NCBI GenBank assembly: GCA_963829575.1
Contig: CAWHJF010000012.1
Location: 124,001 to 188,000, forward strand
Length of the DNA: 64,000 bases
Direction: 5' to 3'
From: KACC-23026 sp963829575
GTDB taxonomy: Bacteria; Bacillota; Bacilli; Bacillales; Sporolactobacillaceae
The position numbers and the translations under genes are program-made. Under the pieces are notes generated by a model that saw only the letters and a program-made list of their open reading frames with translations, did not search any database and was not told the origin of the DNA. Below are positions 41,429-50,980 of this stretch, in pieces (position 1 is the stretch's first letter; each line of letters begins with the position of its first letter).

Positions 41429-42439
41429 ATCGATACCAATAAGTTGAGGAATTGGAAAGAAAATTTGGCACCTTACGAAGCACCCGTTTTTAGGCGAAGT
41501 TTCATTCAGTTAATAACCACTGTAATTCCATTTGTGATTCTTTGGTCGGTCGCGTGGTTCAGTTTATCAATCTCGGTTTGGTTGACTTTAGGATGGGATG
41601 TCCTCGCTGCAGGATTCCTTGTTCGAATCTTTATTATTTTTCACGACTGTTGCCACCATTCATTTTTCCGCAGTAGAAAAGCAAATGCAATTGTTGGAAC
41701 GATTACAGGGATTTTAACCTGTTGCCCATATAATCAATGGCGCTATTCTCACGCGGTTCATCATGCCTCAAGCGGTAATTTATCTCGCCGGTCTTTGGGA
41801 GAAATTTGGGTATTAACGGTGGATGAATACATGGCGTTACCAAGGTCAAGGCGATGGATGTATCGATTTTATCGCAACCCATTTGTGATGTTTGGCTTAG
41901 GTCCGATCTACACTTTTTTAATTATGTATCGATTTAATCGAAGAAAGGCACGTAAAAAAGAGCGGTTGAACACCTATTTGACTAATTTGGGCATCGTTGC
42001 ACTGGTAGGTCTACTTTGTTGGGCGGTCGGTTGGGCGTCTTTTCTCTTGGTGCAAGGCCCGATTTTCTATATTTCTGGGGTCATTGGGATTTGGCTCTTC
42101 TATGTTCAGCATCAATTTGAAGACACCTATTATGAACGAGATGATGAATGGAGTTATGTCAGTGCGGCAATGGAAGGAAGTTCATTTTATAATTTGCCAA
42201 AATGGTTGCATTGGGTGACTGGTAATATTGGGTATCATCATATCCATCACTTAAGCCCAAGGATTCCAAATTATCATTTGCAAGAGCTTCATCGTGAGCA
42301 GCCCTTTTTGCAGAAGGTTCCTACGATTGGTTTACGAACGAGTCTTCGTTCCTTGCGCTTTCGTCTTTGGAGTGAGAAGGAAAAGCGTTTCATATCCTTT
42401 CGAGAATTTAAAAAAATGACGAAACTCACAAATCGCTAG
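41429..42439 (+). CDS. Membrane fatty acid desaturase
   Basis: Acyl-lipid desaturase, di-iron, four membrane helices. All three histidine boxes are present: HDCCHH (about residue 71 of the chain), HAVHH, and HHIHH with the preceding NIGYHHIHH; this matches the B. subtilis Des delta-5 group that adjusts membrane fluidity. The start is uncertain: the frame opens with ATG at 41405 but a good GGGAGGAG lies at 41413-41420. The first codon well spaced from it is ATC at 41429, a rare initiator. About 336-344 aa. Confidence 0.9.
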   Translation: MDTNKLRNWKENLAPYEAPVFRRSFIQLITTVIPFVILWSVAWFSLSISVWLTLGWDVLAAGFLVRIFIIFHDCCHHSFFRSRKANAIVGTITGILTCCPYNQWRYSHAVHHASSGNLSRRSLGEIWVLTVDEYMALPRSRRWMYRFYRNPFVMFGLGPIYTFLIMYRFNRRKARKKERLNTYLTNLGIVALVGLLCWAVGWASFLLVQGPIFYISGVIGIWLFYVQHQFEDTYYERDDEWSYVSAAMEGSSFYNLPKWLHWVTGNIGYHHIHHLSPRIPNYHLQELHREQPFLQKVPTIGLRTSLRSLRFRLWSEKEKRFISFREFKKMTKLTNR

Positions 42440-42460
42440 CTAACTAGAATAGGATGAAAA

Positions 42461-42497
42461 AATAAACGGCAGAGAATCTGCCGTTTATTTTTTCTGG
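42461..42497 (+). terminator. Terminator after the desaturase gene
   Basis: AATAAACGGCAGA / TCTGCCGTTTATT stem followed by TTTTCTGG. Confidence 0.88.
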
Positions 42498-42602
42498 CTG
42501 TCGGAAAAGCTTTATAAACGTGATGAAGCCCTCAAAGCCAGAAAAAACTCAGTCAAAGGCGCTTCATAGAGGAGATGAAGCACCCTCAAAGCTCCGTGAC
42601 TA

Positions 42603-42645
42603 AAAAGAGGCCGATCCCAAAAAACAAGGATCAGCCTCTTTATCT
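42603..42645. terminator. Bidirectional terminator
   Basis: AAAGAGGCCGATCC / GGATCAGCCTCTTT around an AAAAAACAA loop. It serves the minus-strand membrane protein gene. Confidence 0.75.
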
Positions 42646-42660
42646 ATTTTTCATAAGCCT

Positions 42661-42921
42661 TTATTGGGCTGCAAAGGTAGCGCCGCTTAGCCCTAGAATG
42701 AGTACGGCCGCACCTACAAGAATGGTCACCCAACCCCAAGTTTTGTCCGCGGGTGTGTGAGCGCCTGAGACACCAATAATACCAAGGATACCACCAATGC
42801 TCCCTAACCAATCCGGTTTCCAAAATAGTCCAATGACTGCAATGAGAATACCAATTCCATTAAACCACGCACGCCAAGTTTGGCTTCTCTTTACAAGTTG
42901 TGTGTTTGTTTGAGTTGCCAT
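42661..42921 (-). CDS. Small three-helix membrane protein
   Basis: 86 aa with hydrophobic segments at about residues 19-33, 38-52 and 63-82; no catalytic motif. No family recognised. The start ATG has AGGTAATAGG upstream on the minus strand. It stands alone between the desaturase and the ChrB genes. Confidence 0.65.
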   Translation of the reverse strand: MATQTNTQLVKRSQTWRAWFNGIGILIAVIGLFWKPDWLGSIGGILGIIGVSGAHTPADKTWGWVTILVGAAVLILGLSGATFAAQ

Positions 42922-43178
42922 CCTATTACCTCCAATAATATGAGTTTTATCGTGCCTATTATAACTGTACCCGGGATTTTTCAGTGTAAAACATTTTAAT
43001 AGAATTACTAGGTGTTTGGGCGAAGGATACTCTTTTAAATATAATGAGGAGAGTTTTGAATTAGCGTTATAGGTTATGGGCAGTCTCCAATATTTAAAAC
43101 TTTATAAAATCTTAAAACTTGAATCGTGACTAGCCCATACTATAATAGAGGTAGCTTTTGGGAAATGGAGGTCTTTAT

Positions 43179-43622
43179 ATGAAGTGGGTAACGAGAGAAG
43201 ATGCAAACGTAGAGAGAGTGGCCTGTCCATGGCTTATTTTAAAATTTATTGATAAGGAAGCAGAGTTTGAATTCGTTCCAAAACATACCGACCCCACAAC
43301 AATTACAGATGGCATTCCTTTTGATATGAAAGGTGTTGAACTTGGGCACCATAATGGGCGTTGTAGTTTTGAGTCCTTTTTAATTAAGTACGAGTTGGAA
43401 GAGGATCAAGGCCTCGTCTTGATGAGTTCAATTATTCACGGTGCGGATATTCCAGTTGATTTAGATATTACGCCTGAATCAGCGGGCTTACGTGCTATAG
43501 CATTTGGTTTTAGTTATATGGGTATGGATGATCATGAAAAAATTCGTGTGCAGACCCCTATGTATGATGCCCTTTATACATGGTGTCAAAAAAAGGTGGG
43601 TCAACGCATTCAAATAGGTTAA
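43179..43622 (+). CDS. ChrB C-terminal-domain protein
   Basis: 147-aa protein equal to the C-terminal domain of chromate-resistance protein ChrB: WVTREDANVERVACPWLILKFIDKEAEF, the Cys/Trp motif and the HHNGRCSFESFL region are conserved. ChrB senses or handles chromate. The ATG at 43179 has GGAGGTC upstream; a 7-codon-longer frame lacks support. It converges on a separate gene for the ChrB N-terminal domain 40 bases downstream, so the two halves of ChrB are split here. No ChrA transporter in the window. Confidence 0.85.
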   Translation: MKWVTREDANVERVACPWLILKFIDKEAEFEFVPKHTDPTTITDGIPFDMKGVELGHHNGRCSFESFLIKYELEEDQGLVLMSSIIHGADIPVDLDITPESAGLRAIAFGFSYMGMDDHEKIRVQTPMYDALYTWCQKKVGQRIQIG

Positions 43623-43629
43623 AAGATTA

Positions 43630-43661
43630 AAGCCCCCTAAGGTTGACTTAGGGGGCTATCT
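43630..43661. terminator. Convergent terminator between the ChrB halves
   Basis: AAGCCCCCTAAG / CTTAGGGGGCT perfect stem with 5-base loop; serves both strands. Confidence 0.9.
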
Positions 43662-44159
43662 TTAGAAAAGCTGATTCATTTTCTTCCGGCATTTTTCTAA
43701 CAAAAGACGTATTTGGCTCCCTATTTCTGATCCAAAGTAGTCTCGAGCATCAATGGCTTGAAATTGGCGTTGGGCTTTGTGAAATTCATCCCGAATCCGT
43801 TTCGCTTGTTCATCGCTATACTCCCAAGCTTCCTCTTCTTCAAAATACTCTTGCAAACGATGAATCTGCGGAACGAGTTCCTTGTATTCTGCATTCCTCG
43901 CCTGATTAAATAGTTCGACCATTTCTTGATCTTTTTCTTTAGAAAAGATGGTCGATAGAAACGTATATTCCTGTCCTCCGAATGACACTACTTTTTCGGC
44001 TAAATCATCGATGAATAGATGGACATCGTCCGTATCTGGGACGATGCAGACCCCATCTTGTAGATAAAGGGCTCCGAGTTTCTTGATTTCGCGCCAGACA
44101 TATGCACGATATTTTGTCGGCTCAGAAGGCACTTTATAAATAAATAAAAGCCAATTCAT
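43662..44159 (-). CDS. ChrB N-terminal-domain protein
   Basis: 165-aa protein matching the separate N-terminal domain of ChrB: NWLLFIYKVPSEPTKYRAYVWREIKKLGALYLQDGVCIVP is the typical start. An acidic helical C-terminus follows. In full-length ChrB this domain is fused to the one encoded by the convergent gene. Start ATG preceded by AGGAGGGG on the minus strand. Confidence 0.82.
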   Translation of the reverse strand: MNWLLFIYKVPSEPTKYRAYVWREIKKLGALYLQDGVCIVPDTDDVHLFIDDLAEKVVSFGGQEYTFLSTIFSKEKDQEMVELFNQARNAEYKELVPQIHRLQEYFEEEEAWEYSDEQAKRIRDEFHKAQRQFQAIDARDYFGSEIGSQIRLLLEKCRKKMNQLF

Positions 44160-44191
44160 CGTTAACCCCTCCTTTACAAAGCAAACATGTC

Positions 44192-44219
44192 TTTACAGAT
44201 CATTAACAAACCCTTAACC
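44192..44219 (+). promoter_or_regulatory. Pho-box-like direct repeats
   Basis: TTTACA (44192), TTAACA (44203) and TTAACC (44214) are spaced exactly 11 bp, like PhoP boxes of Bacillus. A TATAAAA -10-like element lies at 44250. The downstream operon is an ABC importer. Confidence 0.5.
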
Positions 44220-44315
44220 TAATAACCATTGTTAAAATGTAACGACTGTTATAAAATCCAAAGTGACTCAACTATACAAGCATTCTACTTTGAATTGTAC
44301 AGGAGGTTTTAAGGA

Positions 44316-45464
44316 ATGGAAAGGTTAAAAAAAGTTTTGCAAATGGGTGCCATTGCGACATCGCTCTCAATTGTTTTAGCAGGTTGTGGATCAACGGGGG
44401 CAACACAATCAGCAAGCGCTAATGCATCAAGTGGAAATGATACAACGAGTACGGCTAGCAGTTCAAGTAACTCAACGTCTGGTGCTTCCGCTTCAAGCAA
44501 ATCTTCTTCCGACAAAGAATTAACTTTCTATGCAGCTGAAGGCTTTGACACGGATATCGCAAAAGCCTTTGAAAAGAAAACCGGTATTAAAGTCAATCTT
44601 GTAGATATGTCAACAGGTCCTCTTGCCGCTAAGGTCCAAGCTGAAAAAAATAACCCACAGTGGGATGTCGCTTGGTTTGATGGCCCATCGACCATGCAAA
44701 GTCTTGATGACCAAGGCATGCTTGAAAAAGGCTATGTGCCAGCAAACGCAGCGAACTATACCGATCTTGGAAAACAACTCAAATCCAAAGATGATTCTTT
44801 CTGGCCTGTAACGGTCACAGCAGCAGGTGTGATTGCTTATAACACAAAGTTGGTTACAAATCCTAACGATGTTCCAAAAGATTGGAAAGATCTATTAGAC
44901 CCTAAATATAAAGGTCAATTCGCTATGAATAACCCAAGTATCTCAGGTCCTACTTTCCCAGCTGTGTTTGGATTAATGAATCTTGAAGGAACCGGTGATT
45001 ACAAGCAAGGTGAAAACTTCTTCACAAAGTTGAAAGCAAACGGCCTACAAGTCTTTGATTCTAATGGCCCAACGCTTACGAACCTTGATAAAGGGACTGT
45101 AAAATATGCGATTGTTCAAGACTCTGCAGCGATAGGTAAAGCACAATCCGGAATGCCTTTTAAAGTCGTCTACCCAACTTCCGGTGTCTCTACTTTAAGC
45201 TCTAATATTGGGATTGATGCAAAAGCACCTCACATGGAAGCCGCAAAAGAATTTGTGAACTATGTTCTAAGTGTTGAAGGACAAAAAGTTGAAGCAAATG
45301 CGGATACTGGGGATGCGAACTTCATGTCGATCATCAATGGTGCTCCTGGTAAACCAAATCTTCGCCCGGATAACATTAACTGGAAACCAATTGATCCTGT
45401 AACAGGTGCACAGCACGAGAATGAGATTAAGACTTGGTTTACACAAAACATTGTCCAAAAATAA
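44316..45464 (+). CDS. ABC transporter substrate-binding lipoprotein
   Basis: 382-aa extracellular binding protein with a lipoprotein signal peptide (cleavage at LAGC, Cys near residue 24), a Ser/Ala/Thr-rich linker and a family 1 solute-binding fold (ELTFYAAEGFDTDIAKAFEKKTG, VAWFDGPSTM). It belongs to the iron(III)/2-aminoethylphosphonate/polyamine cluster, and I cannot choose the ligand from sequence alone. The Pho-box-like repeats favour a phosphorus compound. Permease and ATPase follow. Confidence 0.87.
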   Translation: MERLKKVLQMGAIATSLSIVLAGCGSTGATQSASANASSGNDTTSTASSSSNSTSGASASSKSSSDKELTFYAAEGFDTDIAKAFEKKTGIKVNLVDMSTGPLAAKVQAEKNNPQWDVAWFDGPSTMQSLDDQGMLEKGYVPANAANYTDLGKQLKSKDDSFWPVTVTAAGVIAYNTKLVTNPNDVPKDWKDLLDPKYKGQFAMNNPSISGPTFPAVFGLMNLEGTGDYKQGENFFTKLKANGLQVFDSNGPTLTNLDKGTVKYAIVQDSAAIGKAQSGMPFKVVYPTSGVSTLSSNIGIDAKAPHMEAAKEFVNYVLSVEGQKVEANADTGDANFMSIINGAPGKPNLRPDNINWKPIDPVTGAQHENEIKTWFTQNIVQK

Positions 45465-47223
45465 ATTAAAAAAAGCTTCGATTAAACAATCTTTATTGAT
45501 CTGGCCTAGTATTCTCGTGCTACTAGGCCTGATCGTTTATCCATTGGGAACCATTCTTCTGCAGAGTGTTTTTCCAAAGTTGTTTGATCAAGGCTTTCAT
45601 CCATTCTCTTTAAAATCATTTACAACAATTTTTACCCAAGATTACACCTATCATAGTATTCTAAATGCCTTCTTGTTTGGTTTAGGGTCGGCTATTGTGT
45701 CAGCCGCATTAGGAACGTTCTTCGCTGTCCTAGTCCATCGAAAATGGGTGCACGGTCAAAGATTGATTAATTTAGTCATCTGGCTCATCTTTTTCACCCC
45801 ATCCTATCTCGTTGCAGAAGGTTGGGTGCTTATGCTAGAGGACAAAGGGGTAATCGACGTTCTTTTTAATCTTCCAAATGGGACGTTTAATTGGTTCTTC
45901 ACGCCTTATGGGTTGGTTGCCGCAATGGGATTTCGGTTGTTCCCGGTTGTCTATTTGTCTGTTAAAGCAGGATTAAACGGTCTCGGTTCTGATTTTGAAA
46001 ATGCGGCTCGTACTCAAGGTGCATCTGCCTTTCGAGTTTGGACGAAGATCGTTCTTCCACTTTTAATGCCAGCTATTTTAGCCGGAGCAACTTTAACCTT
46101 TGCTGAATCCGCAAGTGATTATGGGTTTGCCGCAGCCTTTGTACCAAAATCTCATATTCCAATGCTCACCTACTCCATCTATGTGGCCCTTGGGCAGATG
46201 CCCGTTGATTTCCCCCAGGTGGGTGCTTTGTCTCTAGTACTAATTGGGATCATTGCCCTTGCAATCTGGAGTCAAAAGCTCATTTTAAGTCGAGGCTCAT
46301 ATAGTATTATCCAAAACCAAATTCGACCATTCCGTGTTGACTATAAACCGTCCATAATCTGGTCAATATGTGCCTATATTATATTATTCCTTGTTTTTGC
46401 TGTCCCTATTGGTGGGGAAGCCGCGACGTCGTTTATGGATAATTCGGCATTAGGGTTTGCACGGTCTAATCTCACGTTAAGTCATTATCATCATGTTATG
46501 GCGGGTAATTCCCTTCACGCCATTCTTAGATCACTTAAATTATCACTTGGTGTTTCTATTATTGTAACGATTCTAGGGGTTGTTTTTGGTTATGTGATTA
46601 ACCAAAAAAATAATTTTCAGACGAGATTATTGTTTATTTTGACGATGTCTACACTGGCCATTCCTGGAATTGTTCTTGCTGCGGGTTACATCTTTGCTTG
46701 GAACGCCCCGTTCTTAGTGCCTTTGCATCTTAATTTTTATGGGCTATTGTTCTGTTTATTCTTGGCCTATATTGCGGGTGCTCTTCCAAACTCGATTCGG
46801 TTGCAGATGGCTGCACTAACTCAAATTAGTCCGTCACTCTTGCAAGCGGGTCGAATACATGGCGCTAAGAATTTTAAGATCTTCCAGAAGATTATCCTTC
46901 CGCTTGTATCAAGTACGACGATCTCGGTTCTATTTCTGACATTTAGCGGCGTCATGTTTGAATTACCCGCTTCTCAGTTACTGTATCCCCCAGGTCAAGA
47001 GGTTCTACCAGTAGTCATTGCCAAACACTATACGGAGCTCCAAATAGAAAATGGAGCGGCCTTAACAATTGTTGGAATTCTCGTGGTACTTTTCATTTAC
47101 GGGATCGGCCAGTTGCTTATTTATCTTTTAAAAGCCACGCAAAAAGTGACTTTAATGCGTTCGATCCAATCACACGCACATTTAACTCAGGAGAACTTAA
47201 ACAAACAGGGAGTGAATCAGTGA
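45451..47223 (+). CDS. ABC permease, two fused membrane domains
   Basis: 590-aa protein with two membrane permease domains in one chain (about 12 helices). Each has an EAA loop (RTQGASAFRVWTKIVLPLLMPA and AGRIHGAKNFKIFQKIILPLV). This double-domain form is typical of FbpB/AfuB-type and phosphonate-type importers. The TTG at 45451 overlaps the binding-protein stop by 14 bases; a longer frame at 45406 is not favoured because it lies deep in the upstream gene. No clear ribosome site, so translational coupling is likely. Confidence 0.9.
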   Translation: MSKNKLKKASIKQSLLIWPSILVLLGLIVYPLGTILLQSVFPKLFDQGFHPFSLKSFTTIFTQDYTYHSILNAFLFGLGSAIVSAALGTFFAVLVHRKWVHGQRLINLVIWLIFFTPSYLVAEGWVLMLEDKGVIDVLFNLPNGTFNWFFTPYGLVAAMGFRLFPVVYLSVKAGLNGLGSDFENAARTQGASAFRVWTKIVLPLLMPAILAGATLTFAESASDYGFAAAFVPKSHIPMLTYSIYVALGQMPVDFPQVGALSLVLIGIIALAIWSQKLILSRGSYSIIQNQIRPFRVDYKPSIIWSICAYIILFLVFAVPIGGEAATSFMDNSALGFARSNLTLSHYHHVMAGNSLHAILRSLKLSLGVSIIVTILGVVFGYVINQKNNFQTRLLFILTMSTLAIPGIVLAAGYIFAWNAPFLVPLHLNFYGLLFCLFLAYIAGALPNSIRLQMAALTQISPSLLQAGRIHGAKNFKIFQKIILPLVSSTTISVLFLTFSGVMFELPASQLLYPPGQEVLPVVIAKHYTELQIENGAALTIVGILVVLFIYGIGQLLIYLLKATQKVTLMRSIQSHAHLTQENLNKQGVNQ

Positions 47224-47224
47224 G

Positions 47225-48202
47225 ATGAGTTTAAGACTTGAGTCGGTTCATAAGAAATATGGAAAAAAAACTGTTTTACGCGGTATTGATCTTGAGATTG
47301 AAAAAGGGACGTTTCTTGCCCTACTAGGTCCTTCTGGTTGTGGTAAAACCACCTTGCTTCAGTCAATTGCAGGATTAACTTCTATAAATGAAGGCAAAAT
47401 TCTAGTTGACGGTGTGGTCTTATCCCAACCAGGAAAAGAGGTTCCGATTGAAAAACGACAAATTGGAATGGTTTTCCAAGATTTTGCTCTTTGGCCTCAT
47501 ATGACTGTCTTTGAAATTGTGGCATTTGGTTTGAAACTTCAAGGCATTAAAGGGAAAGAACTTCATAAACGCGTGGAAGAGACGCTTGCCATTTTCCATA
47601 TGGAAGAGTATTTGACTGCCTATCCGCATGAAATTTCAGGCGGACAAAAGCAACGTGTTGCAATGGCGAGGGCCATTGCGCCGAATCCGCGTCTCATTCT
47701 TATGGATGAGCCGTTATCTGCCCTTGACACAGGTTTGCGTGAGGAAATGCGCGTGGAACTCGTCCGGATTTTTAAGAAGCTAGACATAACAGTGGTTTAT
47801 GTCACACATGACCAAGCTGAGGCGATGAGTATGGCCGATCAAATTGCGATCTTAAAAGATGGGCAACTTGAGCAAATGGGTGAGCCAGAAGTCCTTTACC
47901 GTGAACCCGTTTCCGAGTACGTGGCGAAATTTATGGGTCCTGCAAATATCTTAAGGAAAAAAGGGACCACACATACACAATTCATTCGGCCAGACGATAT
48001 CCAGATTCAGACGTATGGCTCTATTGGAAAGTTAGGCGAAGTGCTTGTTAGAACCTATTTAGGGGGGCACTATCGTTATTTCGTAAAAATGCAGGATTAT
48101 GAGGAGCCTGTTCAAATTTCGCATAGTGAGAAGTTTGAAATTGGCGAAAAAATCCGCGTGATTTTACCAGAAGAAAAATGCCAATTGATTCAGTTGGTTT
48201 AA
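47225..48202 (+). CDS. ABC transporter ATPase
   Basis: 325-aa ATPase of the FbpC/PotA class. Walker A GPSGCGKTT, Q-loop MVFQDFALWPHM, signature ISGGQKQR, Walker B LILMDEPLSALD, and the H-loop THDQAEA are all intact, followed by a TOBE-like C-terminal domain. It energises the permease in the gene before it; spacing is 1 base. Confidence 0.95.
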   Translation: MSLRLESVHKKYGKKTVLRGIDLEIEKGTFLALLGPSGCGKTTLLQSIAGLTSINEGKILVDGVVLSQPGKEVPIEKRQIGMVFQDFALWPHMTVFEIVAFGLKLQGIKGKELHKRVEETLAIFHMEEYLTAYPHEISGGQKQRVAMARAIAPNPRLILMDEPLSALDTGLREEMRVELVRIFKKLDITVVYVTHDQAEAMSMADQIAILKDGQLEQMGEPEVLYREPVSEYVAKFMGPANILRKKGTTHTQFIRPDDIQIQTYGSIGKLGEVLVRTYLGGHYRYFVKMQDYEEPVQISHSEKFEIGEKIRVILPEEKCQLIQLV

Positions 48203-48282
48203 CGATAAGTCGTAAGACACAAATATCTATTTAAAAATTTAAAAGGATTAGCTCCTTACTAGAGAAGTTGGAGGATAAATCG

Positions 48283-48927
48283 TTGTTTAAGATTCGAAAG
48301 GTCACGTTTAAAGAAATTTTAAATATCCCGTCATTAGATATTTCGCCTGGCCTGGTGACGACGCTCTTTGGGGAAAGCGGAAGTGGGAAAACAACGCTTA
48401 TGAAGCTTTTAAATCAAATGACGAGTTATGATGGCGGGGCCATCTACTATAATGATCGGCTCATAACGGATCTTGATCCCATTGAGCTTAGAAGAGAAGT
48501 TGTCATGCTTTCACAGACTCCAGCCATATTTGACGGCAATATTCGAGATAATTTACTAATTGGTCGCCATTTTTCAGGAAAAAAAGAAGTCGATCACACA
48601 GTATTGAAACACGCGTTGGAAAGAGTTCACTTGAACAAAAACTTGAATGACCGAGCCGATCCACTTTCAGGCGGGGAAAAACAGCGCTTGGCCTTTGCTA
48701 GGGTATTTTTAATGGACGCCAAAGTGTTTTTGATGGATGAACCAACTTCTGCATTGGATGAAAAGACTGAATCGGGTGTTATGGATCACTTCATCAACTA
48801 TGTAAAAGAAAAAAAGAAAACCGTTATAATGGTCACCCACTCTCGATCTGTTGCGGAACGTTATTCAGATCTCATCATTAAAATGGATGAGGTCAACCAG
48901 GTTGGAGGTGTATGTGCACGTGGTTGA
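48283..48927 (+). CDS. fetA: ABC ATPase of FetAB-type exporter
   Basis: 214-aa ATPase of the YbbL/FetA type. Walker A GESGSGKTT, signature LSGGEKQR and Walker B VFLMDEPTSALD are present. The TTG at 48283 is chosen because GGAGG lies 8 bases before it. It overlaps the permease gene. FetAB of E. coli exports iron; the pair here is of the same layout. Confidence 0.87.
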   Translation: MFKIRKVTFKEILNIPSLDISPGLVTTLFGESGSGKTTLMKLLNQMTSYDGGAIYYNDRLITDLDPIELRREVVMLSQTPAIFDGNIRDNLLIGRHFSGKKEVDHTVLKHALERVHLNKNLNDRADPLSGGEKQRLAFARVFLMDAKVFLMDEPTSALDEKTESGVMDHFINYVKEKKKTVIMVTHSRSVAERYSDLIIKMDEVNQVGGVCARG

Positions 48928-49714
48928 TATTAGTTTTTTAGAACTTTTAACGGCTTATGTTTTTATTTTAATTTTATTAGTCCTTGTTCGGTGGCGGAAA
49001 ATTCCACGTGAAAAAGAAATCATCATTGCCACGTTTCGAATGACGATCCAACTCGTTCTAGTGGGCTATCTCTTAATGTATGTATTTAAACATATGCATT
49101 TCTATTATACGATCATTATTCTTCTTATTATGGAAGTGTTCGCCATCTATAATATATTTGGTCGGGTCAAGTCAACCATCCCTAATCCTTTGAAAAAAGC
49201 GATTGCGATTTCAATGTCTGTTGGGACGATTCTTACGCTCATTTATTTTGATTTTGTCGTCGTTCATTTTGACCCTTGGTATAACCCCCGTTATTTTATT
49301 CCGATTGGTGGCATGATTATTGGGAATGCGATGACAGGCATTACATTGGGTGTCAGTACAATGATTGAAGGGATCAAATCACGTCAGCATCTCGTGGACT
49401 CGGCACTTATGCTGGGGGCAACGCCGTATGAGGCCACAAAAGGCATTATTAATCATGCCTTCGATGCTGCGATTCTTCCAACCATTAATAATATGGTTGG
49501 AATGGGAATTATCTTTCTCCCAGGGATGATGACAGGAGTGATCCTATCCGGGTCTAGTCCAGTGACCGCCATTAAATACCAAATTGCCATCATGTTAGGG
49601 ATTACTGGCAGTGTAGCCTTTAGTGTCATTATCTTTCTCTTCATGGGTTATCGCGCCTTCTTTAACAAAAGACTACAGCTAGTGATCCCTGCTTCTAGTG
49701 ACTCCAACAGCTAA
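48914..49714 (+). CDS. fetB: UPF0014/FetB-type permease
   Basis: About 266-aa membrane protein of the UPF0014 (YbbM/FetB) family, with seven hydrophobic helices. Conserved signatures are ATFRMTIQLVLVGYLL, the IPIGGMIIGNAMTGITLG segment and TINNMVGMGIIFLPGMMTGVIL. It is translated from one of several GTG codons after GGAGG at 48904-48908, of which 48914 is chosen; 48920 is equally possible. Probably an iron exporter together with the preceding ATPase. Confidence 0.88.
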   Translation: MHVVDISFLELLTAYVFILILLVLVRWRKIPREKEIIIATFRMTIQLVLVGYLLMYVFKHMHFYYTIIILLIMEVFAIYNIFGRVKSTIPNPLKKAIAISMSVGTILTLIYFDFVVVHFDPWYNPRYFIPIGGMIIGNAMTGITLGVSTMIEGIKSRQHLVDSALMLGATPYEATKGIINHAFDAAILPTINNMVGMGIIFLPGMMTGVILSGSSPVTAIKYQIAIMLGITGSVAFSVIIFLFMGYRAFFNKRLQLVIPASSDSNS

Positions 49715-49746
49715 AACCGCCATTTAAATGGTGGTTTTTTTAAAAA
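49713..49746 (+). terminator. Terminator after fetAB
   Basis: AAACCGCCATTT / AAATGGTGGTTT stem with T-run. A second imperfect hairpin lies at 49818-49853. Confidence 0.85.
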
Positions 49747-49905
49747 AAATTTAGGGTAAGTCTCACTCTTTAGGGGGATATGAATAAAATTCGAAACGTC
49801 AATGGAACTTAAATAAAGAAGACCTCTGTTTAATCAATACAGAGATCATCTTCTAATAACATCATAATTTAATTCGTTAGGCTTTTAGGGTATTTTTCAA
49901 ACGAT

Positions 49906-50640
49906 CTATTTGAACGAGATGGTGACCTTATAACCAAGATTTATAAAAAAGTTCTTTAAGGCAATTCGCGCGTTATCTTCCGCTGTTTTTAGGAGGCCAG
50001 AATTAATGGCTTCTTTTTTTATGCGTTGTTTGGCAAGGTCCTCTAGTTTAAAGCCTTCATCCCAATTGACCCCACTTCGAAAAATGCCTTGGTCGGAGAA
50101 GGTTTGTATATGCTTTGAATCTATGGATGGGTCTTCGACAATCGTGGCATGAGGCAACGTAATATGGATCGTTTTCGTTTGCTCATCAAGTGTCACGTCT
50201 TTTTGTGTCAAATCTTTTAAGTTGACACCTGCCGTCACTTCACCCGGAACGACCAGAAATAAGGTTCTTTTGGAACCGGGGAAATCAAATGAAATGGTTT
50301 TTCCGAACAATTTATTATCTTCTTTGGATAGAATGGTTTTAACGCGTTCTTGTGCGGTCGCCAAGGTGGATAACTTTTGAATGCTTTCAACAACGGACCC
50401 ACTTTTGAAAGTGGCTGATTTTTGGAACGGATTATGCCAAACGAATAAAGCCGCTAAAGTGAGTAGGACACCCAAGACCACACCAATAATCCAGGGTTGA
50501 ACAGAAAATAGCTTTTTGGGTACTTTTATTGACCGAGATCGTTCTGGCTGTACAGCTATAGTTGAGGCTGTTTCTTTGCGGGCTTGTTGGATTTGATGGA
50601 CGATATAATCGAGTTCCTTTTTGGACATTTTTTTATTCAA
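49906..50640 (-). CDS. DUF4230 membrane-anchored protein
   Basis: 244 aa: basic cytoplasmic N-terminus, one membrane helix (about residues 50-70), then an extracytoplasmic DUF4230 domain (SVVESIQKLSTLATAQERVKTIL ... KRTLFLVVPGEVTAGVNLKDL ... ITLPHATI). Function of the family is unknown. It is set on the minus strand alone between fetAB and the HemAT gene. The start TTG is behind GAGGAG. Confidence 0.82.
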   Translation of the reverse strand: MNKKMSKKELDYIVHQIQQARKETASTIAVQPERSRSIKVPKKLFSVQPWIIGVVLGVLLTLAALFVWHNPFQKSATFKSGSVVESIQKLSTLATAQERVKTILSKEDNKLFGKTISFDFPGSKRTLFLVVPGEVTAGVNLKDLTQKDVTLDEQTKTIHITLPHATIVEDPSIDSKHIQTFSDQGIFRSGVNWDEGFKLEDLAKQRIKKEAINSGLLKTAEDNARIALKNFFINLGYKVTISFK

Positions 50641-50980
50641 TAGTTATGAGCGCTCCTCTACAAAAAAATTTTCTCAGTATATAAAGAAAGGCGTCTATCA
50701 AATTTTAGGATTGATATATTAATTATACTTTAAATCGACAAATTTCGCCTATCTATAAATGATCAATTAATGGCAGTCACGCAGGGTAAGTGACTGCTCT
50801 TTTATAGGGCTTGGGATCTACTTCATATTGATTATCCATGTAACACAAAGTTCTAAAAGTTATACAAAAAGGTAGAGGTTTGGATTTTTAACGAATGTAA
50901 AGCTTGCAAGTTGCGCATAAAAGCAGGATAATCAAGTTAAAACTTATACATAAATTATACAAAAATAAGGAGGATGTTTT

